Shown: positions 8,770-18,972, counted from the first letter of the stretch. The stretch is 64,000 nt of DNA from Lacrimispora xylanolytica (GCF_026723765.1 NZ_CP113524.1:1163001-1227000), one strand, 5' to 3'. A program made the numbers and translations. Notes: generated by a model not told the origin, from the letters alone.

Positions 8770-10725
8770 GTGGGAAAATCATTAACACATAAGATTATTA
8801 AGTCGCATTTAATTTCAGGAAACATGATTCCTGGAGAGGAAGTATTTGTAAAGGTGGACCAGACACTGACTCATGACATCAATGCAGTCATGACTTACCT
8901 TGCCTTCGAGGCGGTGGGAATTGACCGTGTAAAAACTGAGTGCAGCGTCAGCTATCTGGATCACAACTTATTGTACGTAGATCATAAAACACCGGATGAC
9001 CACATTTATCTCCAGTCCGTTGCAAAACGCTACGGAGTCTATGTATCACGTCCAGGCAACGGAATCTGCCATTCGGTCCATGTGGCCCGGTTTGGAGTTC
9101 CGGGGAAAATCAGTATGGGCGGTGACAGCCATACGCCTCATGGTGGCTCCATTGGCATGCTCTGTATCGGAGTAGGGGGCATGGATGTGGCTACCGCAAT
9201 GACAGGAGTTCCCATGCGCCTTACCATGCCAAGGGTTATCAAGGTGAATCTGACTGGTGCATTAAAGCCAGGCTGTAATTCCAAGGAAATCATTCTGGAG
9301 CTTTTGCGCCGTGTCAGCATCAAAGGCGGCCTTTTAAATGTATATGAATATGTAGGACCAGGTGCGGAGGCATTAGAAGTCTCTGCCAGGGCAACCATTG
9401 CAAATATGGGGGCAGAAACGGGGGCAACAACGTCAATCTTTCCAGCAGATGAACAGGTTCGTAAGTTTTTAGCCTCCCAGGGGCGTGAACAGGATTACAA
9501 AGAGCTGCTTCCTGATTTAGATGCGGAATATGATGACTGTATGGAAATCAATTTAAGTGAGCTGGAGCCTTTGGTTTCCTGCCCCCACCAGCCAGATAAC
9601 GTGAAGCGTATCCGAGATGTGGAAAAAAAGCCTGTGCAGCAGGTATTTATCGGAAGCTGCACCAATGCCAGTTATTCTGATATCGCAAAAGCTGCACTGG
9701 TATTAAAGGGTCATCTGGTAAATGAAACGGTAAGCTGTACCTGTGCAGTGGCGTCAAAACAGATATATAAAAAGCTGATGCAGGATGGATATATTGATAT
9801 GCTGCTTGATGCAGGAGTGCGGATGCTGGAAATTGCCTGCGGTCCCTGTTGTGCCATCGGGCAGACTCCTGCCACCAAAGGAATTGCCGTTCGTACCACC
9901 AACCGGAATTTTATAGGAAGAGCAGGAAATCCCACGGCTGAAATCTATTTGGTAAGCCCAGAAAGCGCTGCCGCTACCGCCATTGCAGGTACCTTTGCTA
10001 CGGCAGAGGATATTATGGGAGAAGAAATTTGGAAACTGGGAGAGGTAAGAGAGCCTGAAGAATTTGGAATTGATGACGGAATGCTCATTAAGCCCCTTTC
10101 AGAGGAGGAAGGGGTGGAAGTTTCTGTGGTGCGGGGCCCCAATATTAAGCCCCTTCCAATACCCGATGCACCGGAGCAATATCTGTGCGCCCCCATCAGC
10201 TTAAAAGGCGGAGATAACATTTCCACAGATGACATTACACCGGCAAGTGCAGAATTCAGCAGCATGCGCTCCAATATCCCGCTGATGTCGCAGTACTGCT
10301 ACCATCGCTATGCACCTGATTTTGCGGCGCGCGCAAAAGCCATGGGGAAAAGCATTATCATTGCCGGAGAAAATTATGGACAAGGTTCTTCCAGAGAGCA
10401 TGCGGCCATAAATCCCATGTATCTTGGGGTAAAGGCAGTCATTGCAAAGAGCATCGCCAGAATTCATAAGGGGAATTTAATCAATCATGGCATCATTCCC
10501 ATGATATTTGCAAACTCTGAGGATTACCAGGGATTGGAGCTGGAAGATGAACTGGAAATTGAAAACCTGCTGGAACAGATTCCTACAAGAACCGTAACCA
10601 TAAAGAATAAAACACGCCATTTTCTGTTTGATGTGAAGCTTGAAATAACGGACAATGAGATGGAGGTCGTCTTAAACGGAGGACAGCTGGCTTATTTAAA
10701 AAAACAGCTGACAAAGGAGGCATAA
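8770..10725 (+). CDS. Aconitate hydratase, short monomeric LeuC/LeuD-like type
   Basis: 651 residues; interconverts citrate and isocitrate through a [4Fe-4S] cluster. Cluster ligands are seen in GSCTNAS (about residue 297) and CGPCCAIG (about 357-361). The C-terminal swivel domain has GENYGQGSSREH (about residues 534-545). At about 650 residues it is shorter than classical AcnA/AcnB (about 900) and belongs to the compact aconitase group found in Clostridia and thermophiles. GTG start with AAGGAGG upstream. It ends 3 bases before the isocitrate dehydrogenase gene, making a two-step unit from citrate to 2-oxoglutarate, probably for glutamate synthesis. Homoaconitase or isopropylmalate isomerase is less likely given the partner. 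Confidence 0.9.
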   Translation: MGKSLTHKIIKSHLISGNMIPGEEVFVKVDQTLTHDINAVMTYLAFEAVGIDRVKTECSVSYLDHNLLYVDHKTPDDHIYLQSVAKRYGVYVSRPGNGICHSVHVARFGVPGKISMGGDSHTPHGGSIGMLCIGVGGMDVATAMTGVPMRLTMPRVIKVNLTGALKPGCNSKEIILELLRRVSIKGGLLNVYEYVGPGAEALEVSARATIANMGAETGATTSIFPADEQVRKFLASQGREQDYKELLPDLDAEYDDCMEINLSELEPLVSCPHQPDNVKRIRDVEKKPVQQVFIGSCTNASYSDIAKAALVLKGHLVNETVSCTCAVASKQIYKKLMQDGYIDMLLDAGVRMLEIACGPCCAIGQTPATKGIAVRTTNRNFIGRAGNPTAEIYLVSPESAAATAIAGTFATAEDIMGEEIWKLGEVREPEEFGIDDGMLIKPLSEEEGVEVSVVRGPNIKPLPIPDAPEQYLCAPISLKGGDNISTDDITPASAEFSSMRSNIPLMSQYCYHRYAPDFAARAKAMGKSIIIAGENYGQGSSREHAAINPMYLGVKAVIAKSIARIHKGNLINHGIIPMIFANSEDYQGLELEDELEIENLLEQIPTRTVTIKNKTRHFLFDVKLEITDNEMEVVLNGGQLAYLKKQLTKEA

Positions 10726-10728
10726 GAT

Positions 10729-11913
10729 ATGGCCGGAGTAAAAGGAGAAATCATGGATTATAGAAAAATAGCCGAGGAGACCTTCGGAAGCTTAATTCAA
10801 GGAGAGTATGAAAGAATTGAGCGCATGAAATCCAATACAGAAGTGACGGATTTTAATGAGCTTCCAAAGATCATAGTGGGAATCCTGCCTGGAGACGGCA
10901 TTGGTCCTATTATCATGGAACAGGCGCTTCGGGTGGTGAAAAGGCTGGTTTCAGAAGAAATTGACCAGGGGAAAATAGAATTAAGGACCATAGAAGGAAT
11001 GACCATTGAAAACCGGGTGGAAAAAAGGAACAGCCTGCCTGAGGAGGTATTGAAAGAGATTAAAAAATGTCATGTTCTGGTAAAAGGCCCCATGGTAACG
11101 CCTAAGGAAGGAGACGGGCTGCCAAATCTCATCAGTGCCAACAGTCTGCTAAGGAGAGGGCTGGACCTGTTTGCAGCAGTCCGCCCAGTAAAGATACCAG
11201 AAAAAAATATTGACTGGACATTCTTCCGGGAAAATATTGAAGGAGAGTATATCTGGGGGAACAAGGGAATTCAGGTGAATGAAGATCTTGCAATTGATTT
11301 TAAGATCCAGACAACAAGAGGCAGTGAACGCATTGCGAAAGCTGCGTTTGACTTTGCAAGAAAGAATGGAAAAAAGAATATTACTGTGGTGACAAAAGCA
11401 AATATCGTCAAACTGACCGACGGAAACTTCAGTAAAATGGTTCATAAGGTGGGAGAGGAATACCCGGAAATTAAAGTTCAGGACCGGTTCGTGGATGCCA
11501 TGTGTGCCAAAATGATGGATCCGGAATTTAATAAAGAAATGGAAGTAATCATTCTTCCTAATTTATATGGGGATATTGTCACCGATGTTGCAGCGGAACA
11601 TCAGGGAGGACTTGGCACTGCCTCGTCTGCCAATATAGGCAATCAATATGCCATGTTTGAAGCAATCCATGGGACAGCCCCCTATCTAATGTCCCAGGGC
11701 AGAGGGGAATATGCAGATCCATGCAGCTTAATCCGGGCTATGGGGCAGATGCTCCAGCATATTGGATATGGAGAAAAGAAAGCACTTTTGGATCAGGCAC
11801 TCAATATTTGTACGGTGACAGAGAAAAAAACAGTGGTCACGACCAGAATAGAAGATGCCAGTGCGGCTGAATTTACGGATTACCTTCTTAATACCATAGA
11901 TCAAATAGGATAA
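10729..11913 (+). CDS. Isocitrate dehydrogenase (IDH/IMDH superfamily)
   Basis: 394 residues of the beta-decarboxylating dehydrogenase family: GDGIGP near residue 55, the substrate loop FRENIEGEYIWG, the Lys/Asp motif region VTKANIVKLTDG, metal-binding DAMCAKM and NLYGDIVTD, and the C-terminal AIHGTAPY. It oxidises isocitrate to 2-oxoglutarate and CO2. The loop differs from the NADP enzyme of E. coli, so NAD+ may be the cofactor; this is inference. Two starts are possible, both with good sites: ATG 10729 (AAAGGAGG inside the aconitase end) and ATG 10753 (AAAGGAG). The aconitase partner argues for isocitrate rather than isopropylmalate as substrate. Confidence 0.87.
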   Translation: MAGVKGEIMDYRKIAEETFGSLIQGEYERIERMKSNTEVTDFNELPKIIVGILPGDGIGPIIMEQALRVVKRLVSEEIDQGKIELRTIEGMTIENRVEKRNSLPEEVLKEIKKCHVLVKGPMVTPKEGDGLPNLISANSLLRRGLDLFAAVRPVKIPEKNIDWTFFRENIEGEYIWGNKGIQVNEDLAIDFKIQTTRGSERIAKAAFDFARKNGKKNITVVTKANIVKLTDGNFSKMVHKVGEEYPEIKVQDRFVDAMCAKMMDPEFNKEMEVIILPNLYGDIVTDVAAEHQGGLGTASSANIGNQYAMFEAIHGTAPYLMSQGRGEYADPCSLIRAMGQMLQHIGYGEKKALLDQALNICTVTEKKTVVTTRIEDASAAEFTDYLLNTIDQIG

Positions 11914-11966
11914 CCTCTTTTTCACGTGTAACTTCCTCCTTGTATGGAAGGAAAAGGTCTGATAAA

Positions 11967-12875
11967 ATGGAGGAAACGGACAAAGAGGTAAAGGCAATGA
12001 AAGATTCTGATTGGGTGATCCTGTATGAGCTTTACAAAAATCCAAATATGTCAAAGGTGGCCAGCCTGTTATTTATGACCCAGCCTTCCCTCACAAAAAG
12101 GCTGAAGCAGATGGAGTCAGAATTTCAGGTGACCATTGTAAACAGAACCCCAAAGGGCCTGGAGTTTACGAAAGAAGGTGAATTTCTGGCAAACCAGGCA
12201 AATGTATATCTGGATTTTATGAAAGAGACCAATCGGGGACTGGCTGAATTAAAAGAAAGCGGTGAAGAGACCATTGTTATAGGCTCTTCCTACACCTATA
12301 GTAAATATACCCTGACTGATGTTTTATACCAATACAATCAAACCCACCCCAATGTGAATTTTCACATTGTGAATGATCAAAGCAATATCCTGTTCCGAAA
12401 GATGTTAGAGGAAGCGGTAGACGTTGCTTTTATCCGCGGTGATTATGAGGGCGCTGTCAATAAAGCTCTGATTGCTGAGGATCAGGCATATCTCATTACC
12501 AAGGAAAAGGTTGATATGGACCAGCTTCCCGGTCTGCAGTGGATTGCATACAGCACCAATGACCGAACCAAGGAGCTTTTAGGTGATTGGTGGCAGGATC
12601 GTTTTCATACAGCTCCCCCTTTGGGTATGGAAGTGGGGTTTATTGATTTCGCCTGGCAGCTGATTGGCAAGGGACTAGGGTATACTTTATGTTTTCTTCC
12701 CAGTAACTTTGTGAACGAACATGATCTTTGTCTGACTCCCTTGACAAAAAGGAATGGAGCTCCGGTACTTAGAAATACATGGTTTATCTATTCGAAAAAC
12801 AAGAGAAAATCAAAGATGCTGGAAGATTTTATTCGTTATATAGAAGAGAAGCTTGTAATTGTATCATCGCGATGA
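11967..12875 (+). CDS. LysR-family transcriptional regulator
   Basis: About 302 residues from ATG 11967. An upstream TTG (11940) and an internal ATG (11997) are alternatives; 11967 has AAGG at suitable distance. The N-terminal helix-turn-helix reads MSKVASLLFMTQPSLTKRLKQ, followed by the periplasmic-binding-protein-like effector domain. It lies downstream of aconitase and isocitrate dehydrogenase in the same direction and ends in a strong terminator. In Firmicutes the citrate-branch LysR regulator CcpC plays this role, so control of the two upstream genes is plausible but unproven. Confidence 0.87.
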   Translation: MEETDKEVKAMKDSDWVILYELYKNPNMSKVASLLFMTQPSLTKRLKQMESEFQVTIVNRTPKGLEFTKEGEFLANQANVYLDFMKETNRGLAELKESGEETIVIGSSYTYSKYTLTDVLYQYNQTHPNVNFHIVNDQSNILFRKMLEEAVDVAFIRGDYEGAVNKALIAEDQAYLITKEKVDMDQLPGLQWIAYSTNDRTKELLGDWWQDRFHTAPPLGMEVGFIDFAWQLIGKGLGYTLCFLPSNFVNEHDLCLTPLTKRNGAPVLRNTWFIYSKNKRKSKMLEDFIRYIEEKLVIVSSR

Positions 12876-12880
12876 TGTGC

Positions 12881-12923
12881 AAATAAGGACGTTGTTTTAA
12901 ATAAACAGCGTCCTTATTTTTTA
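12881..12923 (+). terminator. Rho-independent terminator after the LysR gene
   Basis: AATAAGGACGTTGTTT pairs with AAACAGCGTCCTTATT with one wobble; the T run continues to 12922. Confidence 0.9.
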
Positions 12924-12970
12924 TAGAAAAATAAACTATGATTAGAATAAGAAAACTAGGAGGGGTAAGC

Positions 12971-14407
12971 ATGGAGAAATACTATCTTGCCGTAGACATT
13001 GGTGCTTCCAGCGGACGTCATATTCTTGGAACTGTAAAAGATGGAAACATGGTTCTGGAGGAGATATACCGCTTTGAAAATGGCATGAAACGGATGGGGG
13101 AAAGGCTTTGCTGGGATGTGGAGTCCTTATTTGCAGAAATCAAAGAAGGCATGAAAGCGTGTAAAAAGCTAGGTAAGATACCTGTGAGCATGGGCATTGA
13201 TACCTGGGCTGTGGATTTTGTTCTCCTTGACCGGGAAGGAAAGCTTCTCTCCGAAGCTGTTGGATACCGGGATGACCGCACAAAGGGGATGGATGAGGAA
13301 GTATATAAGACTATACCTCTTTTAAGCCTTTATGAAAGAACCGGAATCCAGAAGCAGATTTTTAATACCATTTATCAGCTGATGGCAGTAAAGAAACAAA
13401 CTCCTGAGCATTTAAAAGAGGCAGAAACATTTTTAATGATTCCGGATTATTTTCATTATCTCCTTACCGGAGTAAAAAAGCAGGAATACACAAATGCTAC
13501 CACCACACAGCTGGTGAGTCCGGAGACAGGAACCTGGGATTATGATTTGATTCAGAGCCTGGGACTTCCAGAGGGGCTGTTTTTACCCCTTTCCATGCCA
13601 GGAACACTGGCAGGCGGGCTGGCTCCTCAAATAATAGAAGAAGTAGGCTTTGATTGTCAGGTAGTGCTTCCTGCCACTCATGATACGGCATCAGCCGTAA
13701 TGGCTGTTCCTGTGGTCCCAGGCGGTTCCATGGAAGACCTTCTTTATATCAGCTCCGGTACCTGGTCCCTCATGGGCACAGAGCTTTTAAAAGCAGATTG
13801 TTCCGTCAAAAGCATGGAAGCAAATTTTACCAACGAGGGCGGCTATGACTACCGTTACCGGTATTTAAAAAATATCATGGGACTTTGGATGATCCAGTCC
13901 GTAAGAAAAGAGCTTTCCAGGCAAGGAGAGGAATATTCCTTTGCACAGCTTTGTGATATGGCTTCCAGGGAATCCATCTCTTCTCTCGTAGACTGTAATG
14001 ACAGCGTATTTCTGGCACCGGAGAGCATGATACAGGCAGTAAGGGAGTATTGCAGAAATCACAATCAGCAGGAGCCAAAGACACCGGGGGAGATTTCAGC
14101 GGTTATCTATAACAGTCTGGCAGTCTGTTATGAAAAAACGATCAAGGAATTAGAGTCCATTACCGGGAAAACATATCCTGCCATTCATGTGGTAGGCGGC
14201 GGCTCCCAAGCGGAATATTTAAACCAGCTGACAGCAGATATGACTGGAAGAACCGTCTATGCAGGACCAGGAGAGGCAACTGCCATTGGAAACTTACTGG
14301 CTCAGATGCTTTCGTTCCATGAATTTGACGATTTAAAGCAGGCAAGAGAAGGCGTATACCGTTCTTTTGCAGTAAAGGAATACAGGCCCCAAAAAGGGAA
14401 AAAATAA
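12971..14407 (+). CDS. rhaB: Rhamnulokinase
   Basis: 478 residues, FGGY sugar-kinase family. It phosphorylates L-rhamnulose to L-rhamnulose 1-phosphate. The phosphate-1 motif AVDIGASSGRH is at the N-terminus, GIDTWAVDF follows, and the adenosine-binding VVGGGSQAEYLNQL is near residue 400. The frame is open from 12938, but ATG 12971 has AGGAGGGG just upstream and matches the family start. It is the first gene of a rhaB-rhaM-rhaA-rhaD operon with all intergenic gaps under 25 bases. No dedicated rhamnose transporter or RhaR/RhaS regulator is adjacent. Confidence 0.95.
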   Translation: MEKYYLAVDIGASSGRHILGTVKDGNMVLEEIYRFENGMKRMGERLCWDVESLFAEIKEGMKACKKLGKIPVSMGIDTWAVDFVLLDREGKLLSEAVGYRDDRTKGMDEEVYKTIPLLSLYERTGIQKQIFNTIYQLMAVKKQTPEHLKEAETFLMIPDYFHYLLTGVKKQEYTNATTTQLVSPETGTWDYDLIQSLGLPEGLFLPLSMPGTLAGGLAPQIIEEVGFDCQVVLPATHDTASAVMAVPVVPGGSMEDLLYISSGTWSLMGTELLKADCSVKSMEANFTNEGGYDYRYRYLKNIMGLWMIQSVRKELSRQGEEYSFAQLCDMASRESISSLVDCNDSVFLAPESMIQAVREYCRNHNQQEPKTPGEISAVIYNSLAVCYEKTIKELESITGKTYPAIHVVGGGSQAEYLNQLTADMTGRTVYAGPGEATAIGNLLAQMLSFHEFDDLKQAREGVYRSFAVKEYRPQKGKK

Positions 14408-14420
14408 AGGAGGAAATTTT

Positions 14421-14735
14421 ATGATCCGAAAATCATTTAAAATGTATCTAAATGAAGGAATGGCAGAGGAATATGAAAAAAGACATAACATGCTATGGCC
14501 GGAGATGAAAGAGATGATACGCCAGTGCGGCGGCCATAATTATTCCATCTTCTTAGACGAAGAGACCAACGTACTCTACGGATACATTGAAATTGAGGAC
14601 GAAGAGCGGTGGGCTGAATCAGCCGATACTGCCATCAACCGCAAATGGTGGGATTTCATGGCAGACATTATGAAGACCAATTCGGATAACAGTCCGGTTT
14701 CGGTTGGCTTAACACCAGTATTTCATCTGGATTAA
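14421..14735 (+). CDS. rhaM: L-rhamnose mutarotase
   Basis: 104 residues, the usual family length. It interconverts the alpha and beta anomers of L-rhamnose, feeding the isomerase. The typical features are an N-terminal strand, [14 protein letters not shown] with the catalytic His, and the C-terminal [17 protein letters not shown] precedes the ATG. It lies 13 bases after rhaB and 23 before rhaA, an uncommon middle position but clearly the same operon. Confidence 0.93.
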   Translation: MIRKSFKMYLNEGMAEEYEKRHNMLWPEMKEMIRQCGGHNYSIFLDEETNVLYGYIEIEDEERWAESADTAINRKWWDFMADIMKTNSDNSPVSVGLTPVFHLD

Positions 14736-14758
14736 TAGGGAAAAGGAGAAGGAAAGCG

Positions 14759-16009
14759 ATGACAATAAAAGAGAGATATGAGGCAGCAAAAGAAAGCTAC
14801 AAAGGGATTGGTGTGGATACCGATGCCGCTATAAGTGCATTAAAGGCGATTCCCATTTCCATGCACTGCTGGCAGGGGGATGACGTAACTGGATTTGATG
14901 GGGCAGGCGCTCTTTCCGGAGGAATCCAGACCACGGGAAATTATCCGGGCCGTGCCAGAAACCCACAGGAATTAATGGCGGATATGGATCAGGCATTAAA
15001 CTTGATTCCTGGAAAGCACCGCATTAACTTACATGCCAGCTATGCCATATTTGAAGAAGGAGAATGGGCTGACAGAGATAAGCTGGAACCAAAGCATTTT
15101 AAAAAATGGGTAGAGTTTGCAAAGGAACGGGGCATTGGCATTGATTTTAACCCCACATTATTCTCACATGCCAATGCAGAGCATGCCACCTTATCAAGCG
15201 AAGATCCTAAGATTCGCTCATTCTGGATCGACCATGTAAAAGCATGCATCCGAATTTCAGAGTATTTAGCCACAGAGCAGGGAACCCCTTGTACCATGAA
15301 TATCTGGATTCCTGACGGATTTAAGGACATTCCTGCTGACCGTACCTCTCCAAGAGCAAGACTTAAGGATTCTCTGGACCAGATCCTTTCCATGGAGTAT
15401 GATAAAACAAAGGTGCTTGTAGCCGTGGAATCAAAGGTATTTGGAATCGGTATGGAAAGCTGTACCGTAGGCTCCCATGAATTCTATATGAACTACGCCT
15501 CTAAAAATGACATCCTCTGCCTCCTTGACAGCGGACATTATCATCCGACCGAGGTGGTTTCAGATAAGATTTCATCCATGCTTTTATTCTTTGACAAGGT
15601 TGCCCTGCACGTAACACGACCGGTGCGCTGGGATAGTGACCACGTAGTTTTATTTGATGATGAGACAAAGGAAATTGCAAAAGAAATTATCCGCGGCGGC
15701 TCAGACCGTGTGCTTTTAGCCCTTGACTTTTTCGATGCCAGCATTAACCGCATCAGTGCCTGGGTGGTTGGAATGAGAAACATGCAGAAGGCCTTGTTAA
15801 ATGCACTGCTTTTACCAAATGAAAAACTGGCTGAGCTTCAAAATACCAGAAGCTTTACGGAGCTTATGATGCTTCAGGAAGAATTAAAGCTTTATCCCAT
15901 TGGAGATGTGTGGAACTATTTCTGTGAGCTAAATGGAGTCCCGGCTAAGGAAGACTGGTTTAAAACAGTGGCTGCTTATGAAAAAGACGTACTGTTAAAC
16001 CGGAAATAA
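14759..16009 (+). CDS. rhaA: L-rhamnose isomerase
   Basis: 416 residues, matching the E. coli enzyme (419). It converts L-rhamnose to L-rhamnulose with two divalent metals. Conserved parts are [15 protein letters not shown] near residue 40, LHASYA, the metal-ligand stretch [11 protein letters not shown], and the C-terminal [11 protein letters not shown]. Start ATG 14759 with AAGGAGAAGG upstream. Central gene of the rhamnose operon. Confidence 0.97.
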   Translation: MTIKERYEAAKESYKGIGVDTDAAISALKAIPISMHCWQGDDVTGFDGAGALSGGIQTTGNYPGRARNPQELMADMDQALNLIPGKHRINLHASYAIFEEGEWADRDKLEPKHFKKWVEFAKERGIGIDFNPTLFSHANAEHATLSSEDPKIRSFWIDHVKACIRISEYLATEQGTPCTMNIWIPDGFKDIPADRTSPRARLKDSLDQILSMEYDKTKVLVAVESKVFGIGMESCTVGSHEFYMNYASKNDILCLLDSGHYHPTEVVSDKISSMLLFFDKVALHVTRPVRWDSDHVVLFDDETKEIAKEIIRGGSDRVLLALDFFDASINRISAWVVGMRNMQKALLNALLLPNEKLAELQNTRSFTELMMLQEELKLYPIGDVWNYFCELNGVPAKEDWFKTVAAYEKDVLLNRK

Positions 16010-16022
16010 GGAGAAAAAGAAC

Positions 16023-16850
16023 ATGAAAATTTTAGATGCAGAATTTGTAAAAGGCTTTATCCGTTTGTGTGATGATGGATTTCAACAGAACTGGCATGAG
16101 AGAAACGGCGGCAACTTAAGCTACCGGATCAAGCCGGAAGAGGTGGATTCTATTAAAGAGGAGCTTACCTTTGATGCTCCATGGCAGCCCATTGGAACAA
16201 CGGTAAAGGGGCTTTCCGGGGAGTGCTTTATGGTAACGGGAAGCGGAAAGTATTTCCGCAATGTAATTCTAGAGCCGGAAGTCAATACCTGCATCATAGA
16301 ACTGGATGAAAGCGGAGAAAACTACAGAATCCTTTGGGGACTGACAAAAGGCGGACGCCCAACCAGTGAACTTCCTTCTCATTTGATGAACCATGAGGTA
16401 AAAAAGGAAGCCACAGGCGGAGCACACAGGGTCATTTACCATGCCCACCCAACCAACATCATTGCCCTTACCTTTGTTCTTCCCTTAGAGGATAAGATAT
16501 TTACAAGAGAATTATGGGAAATGGCTACCGAATGCCCCGTGGTATTCCCAGCGGGTGTTGGTGTAGTAGGCTGGATGGTGCCGGGCGGACGTGAAATTGC
16601 AGTGGCTACCAGCGAGCTTATGAAAAAGTATGATGTGGCTATCTGGGCTCATCACGGTTTGTTTGCTTCCGGAGAAGACTTTGACTTAACCTTTGGCCTG
16701 ATGCATACGGTGGAGAAATCTGCTGAAATTCTCGTAAAGGTTCTCTCCATAAGACCGGATAAGCTGCAGACCATCACAGCAGGTAATTTCCGTGATCTGG
16801 CTCGTGATTTTAAGGTAACGCTGCCAGAAGAATTTCTTTATGAGAAATAA
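16023..16850 (+). CDS. rhaD: Rhamnulose-1-phosphate aldolase
   Basis: 275 residues, class II (zinc) aldolase. It splits L-rhamnulose 1-phosphate into dihydroxyacetone phosphate and L-lactaldehyde. The zinc ligands are visible: HAHPTN (His 140 and 142) and AHHGLF (His 210/211), at the spacing of E. coli RhaD (141, 143, 212). NGGNLSYR near the N-terminus binds the phosphate. Last gene of the operon, ended by a bidirectional terminator. Lactaldehyde would need a reductase or oxidase encoded elsewhere. Confidence 0.96.
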   Translation: MKILDAEFVKGFIRLCDDGFQQNWHERNGGNLSYRIKPEEVDSIKEELTFDAPWQPIGTTVKGLSGECFMVTGSGKYFRNVILEPEVNTCIIELDESGENYRILWGLTKGGRPTSELPSHLMNHEVKKEATGGAHRVIYHAHPTNIIALTFVLPLEDKIFTRELWEMATECPVVFPAGVGVVGWMVPGGREIAVATSELMKKYDVAIWAHHGLFASGEDFDLTFGLMHTVEKSAEILVKVLSIRPDKLQTITAGNFRDLARDFKVTLPEEFLYEK

Positions 16851-16885
16851 TAGTTAAACCAAAAATCTTATCCATACCAAAAGGA

Positions 16886-16947
16886 AAATGAAAACAGCGT
16901 TTTGTTCTGCTTAAAACCAGACCAACACGCTGTTCTTCATTTTTTTG
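16886..16947. terminator. Bidirectional terminator between rhaD and the PrpR-like gene
   Basis: ATGAAAACAGCGT (from 16888) pairs with ACGCTGTTCTTCAT (16927-16940), followed by seven Ts. The convergent minus-strand gene ends at 16965, so the hairpin can serve both. Confidence 0.75.
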
Positions 16948-16964
16948 GAGAATCTAAATCTAAT

Positions 16965-18755
16965 CTATATCCCATTATGAGTCTTTAATATTCTCCATAA
17001 AGTGCTTCGGCTGATACCAAGCCTGTTTGCAGTCTTTTCTTTATTTTCGTGCTCCTCAGCCAATACAGTTAATATAATTTGATAGTTGATTTCATCTAGA
17101 GTCTGAGTTAGATCAAAGTCAGAGGAAGGAAGCGAGGGTATTTTTGGTGTTTCCTGATCAAGGAAATATTTCACATCGTTGTAGGTGATATAAGGCGTTT
17201 TCGTAACTACAGCAAGTTCCTTAAGCACGTGCTGCAGTTGATCTAAGTTGTGAGTCCAGGGAAAAGCAGTGAAAAGTTCCATGGCCTCTGCTTCTAAACC
17301 AATAATCTGTTTTCCGAGTGATACATTTAATTTATGAAGATATAATGCGGTAATGCTGGGGATATCGTCACTTCTCTCTCTTAGTGGAAGCAGATTTAAG
17401 GTTAAACAGGAGAGTCGCTTTTCTAAGTGACTTTTCATGGCTGTTGCTTCTGGGGATATCTCATTGGTAATCAAAAGAGAGAATATCATGCGATTTCGTT
17501 TTACCAGGTCAGTGTGATCCATATAGTGAAATAGTTTTTCAAGCTGAGAATGAGAGAGCATGCAGATATTTTTAATGTATATGGTAGAATGTACATCTGC
17601 AAGAGGAGAATTCTCATTATTCATAATATGGTTCCATTTACGCTCGCTGATAAATTTACAGTCTATGACATAAAAAGGTGATGTACTATATGGACCATTT
17701 TCGTACATAAGAGATGCCACCTTATCTTTGCCAGTGCCATCTTCTCCCGTAATTAAAACGGGCAGATAGCTTTTACTGTATTCCTCTATGATATGAGCAG
17801 TAATACCGATTTTATTGGAACCTCCAAAGAAGCTTGAAAAATTTGCAGAATCCGAATCTGGTTTATTATAAATGGTGATTCCAATGTCATCCTCCGTAAA
17901 AAGTGCAGGCTTTTGGTTTATAATGATAGCAGTATATTTTTGCTCATCAATATAGAGATGACGGCATGTGAACGTGTAAACTTTATCACGTATCTGTCTG
18001 GCAACACTTTGGTTTGGAACCTTTAAGAAGGCTTTTAAGTATGTTTGAACCACATTCATCAGCGATACATTCATTCCGTCAATAGAAAAGCTTGAAAACC
18101 ATAGAGAACCTGCAGGATCATAAATCAGGAACTCCCGGTCCTCATCCGTGAGAAGGCTCTGAAAAAGATTCTTTTGCTTGTGCACATGATTGGAAGAATG
18201 GACTATTTTTTTCGCTTCATTGATGGCATCGTTAATGCTTTCCGTACCTGAAGTTATGAGAATGGAGTTCATATTTAATATTTTTGCATAATTTGCACCA
18301 GTCATATCACAAAGTACCAGAGATGCGCCGTTGCTTCTTGCCTGGCGAAGAGCAGCAAGTGCACCATCCTCGCTTGTAAAAGTAATTATGTTAATATCAT
18401 ATTGAAGCAGATCACAGAGCACCCTTGCCTGCTTGGTAATTCCGGAAAATCCAGCAATCACAAGCTTGCCAGAGTAACTTTCGGCCATTTTAATACTACG
18501 AAGAATGTCGTAGCCCGAAATCGAAATATCAACAACGGGAATTTCCACAGAGGATCGAATCAGCTCAGCCGTACCACCTCTTGAAATAATGACATCATAA
18601 TTCTTATGAGCTAAGTTTTCAACAATTTTTCGCCCGGTATTTAAATCTCCAGTTTGAATTGTCAATTCTATATCTTCACGATTTTTGGAAATATTCTCAA
18701 ATATTTCTGTCATTCCCTCGTATGGGGCAATGACAAGTATCTTAACCTTCTGCAT
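16965..18755 (-). CDS. PrpR-type sensor/AAA+/Fis-HTH regulator without the sigma-54 contact loop
   Basis: 596 residues from ATG 18755 (GGGAG five bases upstream); a TTG four codons earlier is the alternative. Domains in order: PrpR N-terminal ligand-binding domain (about 1-185), a PAS-like region, a degenerate AAA+ domain with Walker A GEDGTGKD (about 345), and a C-terminal Fis-type helix-turn-helix (EKTANRLGISRSTLWRILK). The AAA+ part is abnormal: Walker B reads STIYIKNI rather than the usual LFLDEI, and the region that should hold the GAFTGA loop is about 20 residues too short and lacks it. It therefore probably does not activate sigma-54. It is divergent from the acid-sugar catabolic genes and is their likely ligand-responsive regulator. 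Confidence 0.85.
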   Translation of the reverse strand: MQKVKILVIAPYEGMTEIFENISKNREDIELTIQTGDLNTGRKIVENLAHKNYDVIISRGGTAELIRSSVEIPVVDISISGYDILRSIKMAESYSGKLVIAGFSGITKQARVLCDLLQYDINIITFTSEDGALAALRQARSNGASLVLCDMTGANYAKILNMNSILITSGTESINDAINEAKKIVHSSNHVHKQKNLFQSLLTDEDREFLIYDPAGSLWFSSFSIDGMNVSLMNVVQTYLKAFLKVPNQSVARQIRDKVYTFTCRHLYIDEQKYTAIIINQKPALFTEDDIGITIYNKPDSDSANFSSFFGGSNKIGITAHIIEEYSKSYLPVLITGEDGTGKDKVASLMYENGPYSTSPFYVIDCKFISERKWNHIMNNENSPLADVHSTIYIKNICMLSHSQLEKLFHYMDHTDLVKRNRMIFSLLITNEISPEATAMKSHLEKRLSCLTLNLLPLRERSDDIPSITALYLHKLNVSLGKQIIGLEAEAMELFTAFPWTHNLDQLQHVLKELAVVTKTPYITYNDVKYFLDQETPKIPSLPSSDFDLTQTLDEINYQIILTVLAEEHENKEKTANRLGISRSTLWRILKTHNGI

Positions 18756-18885
18756 AAGCTCTCCCAATGTGTAAAAACTGTTTTGTTCGTTGATTTTAAT
18801 CTTATTATATGATCAAATGTCGCAAAAAGCAACGATTTAAAAATAATATGTATTAATATAAGACGTAAATTGGAAAGTATATCGC

Positions 18886-18915
18886 TTGAATCGCCACACT
18901 GTGATAGTGTAAGAT
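18886..18915 (+). promoter_or_regulatory. Candidate promoter and operator of the acid-sugar operon
   Basis: TTGAAT (18886-18891) and TAAGAT (18910-18915) are spaced 18 bp. Between them lies a small inverted repeat, ACACT-GTGAT-AGTGT (18896-18910). A second site with half GCAAC lies at 18818-18834 nearer the regulator gene. Both are weak on sequence alone. Confidence 0.4.
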
Positions 18916-18972
18916 AGGTATATGAAAAAAATGTTTTATATTGAGACGAGAAAATAACTAGGAGGAACTGAA

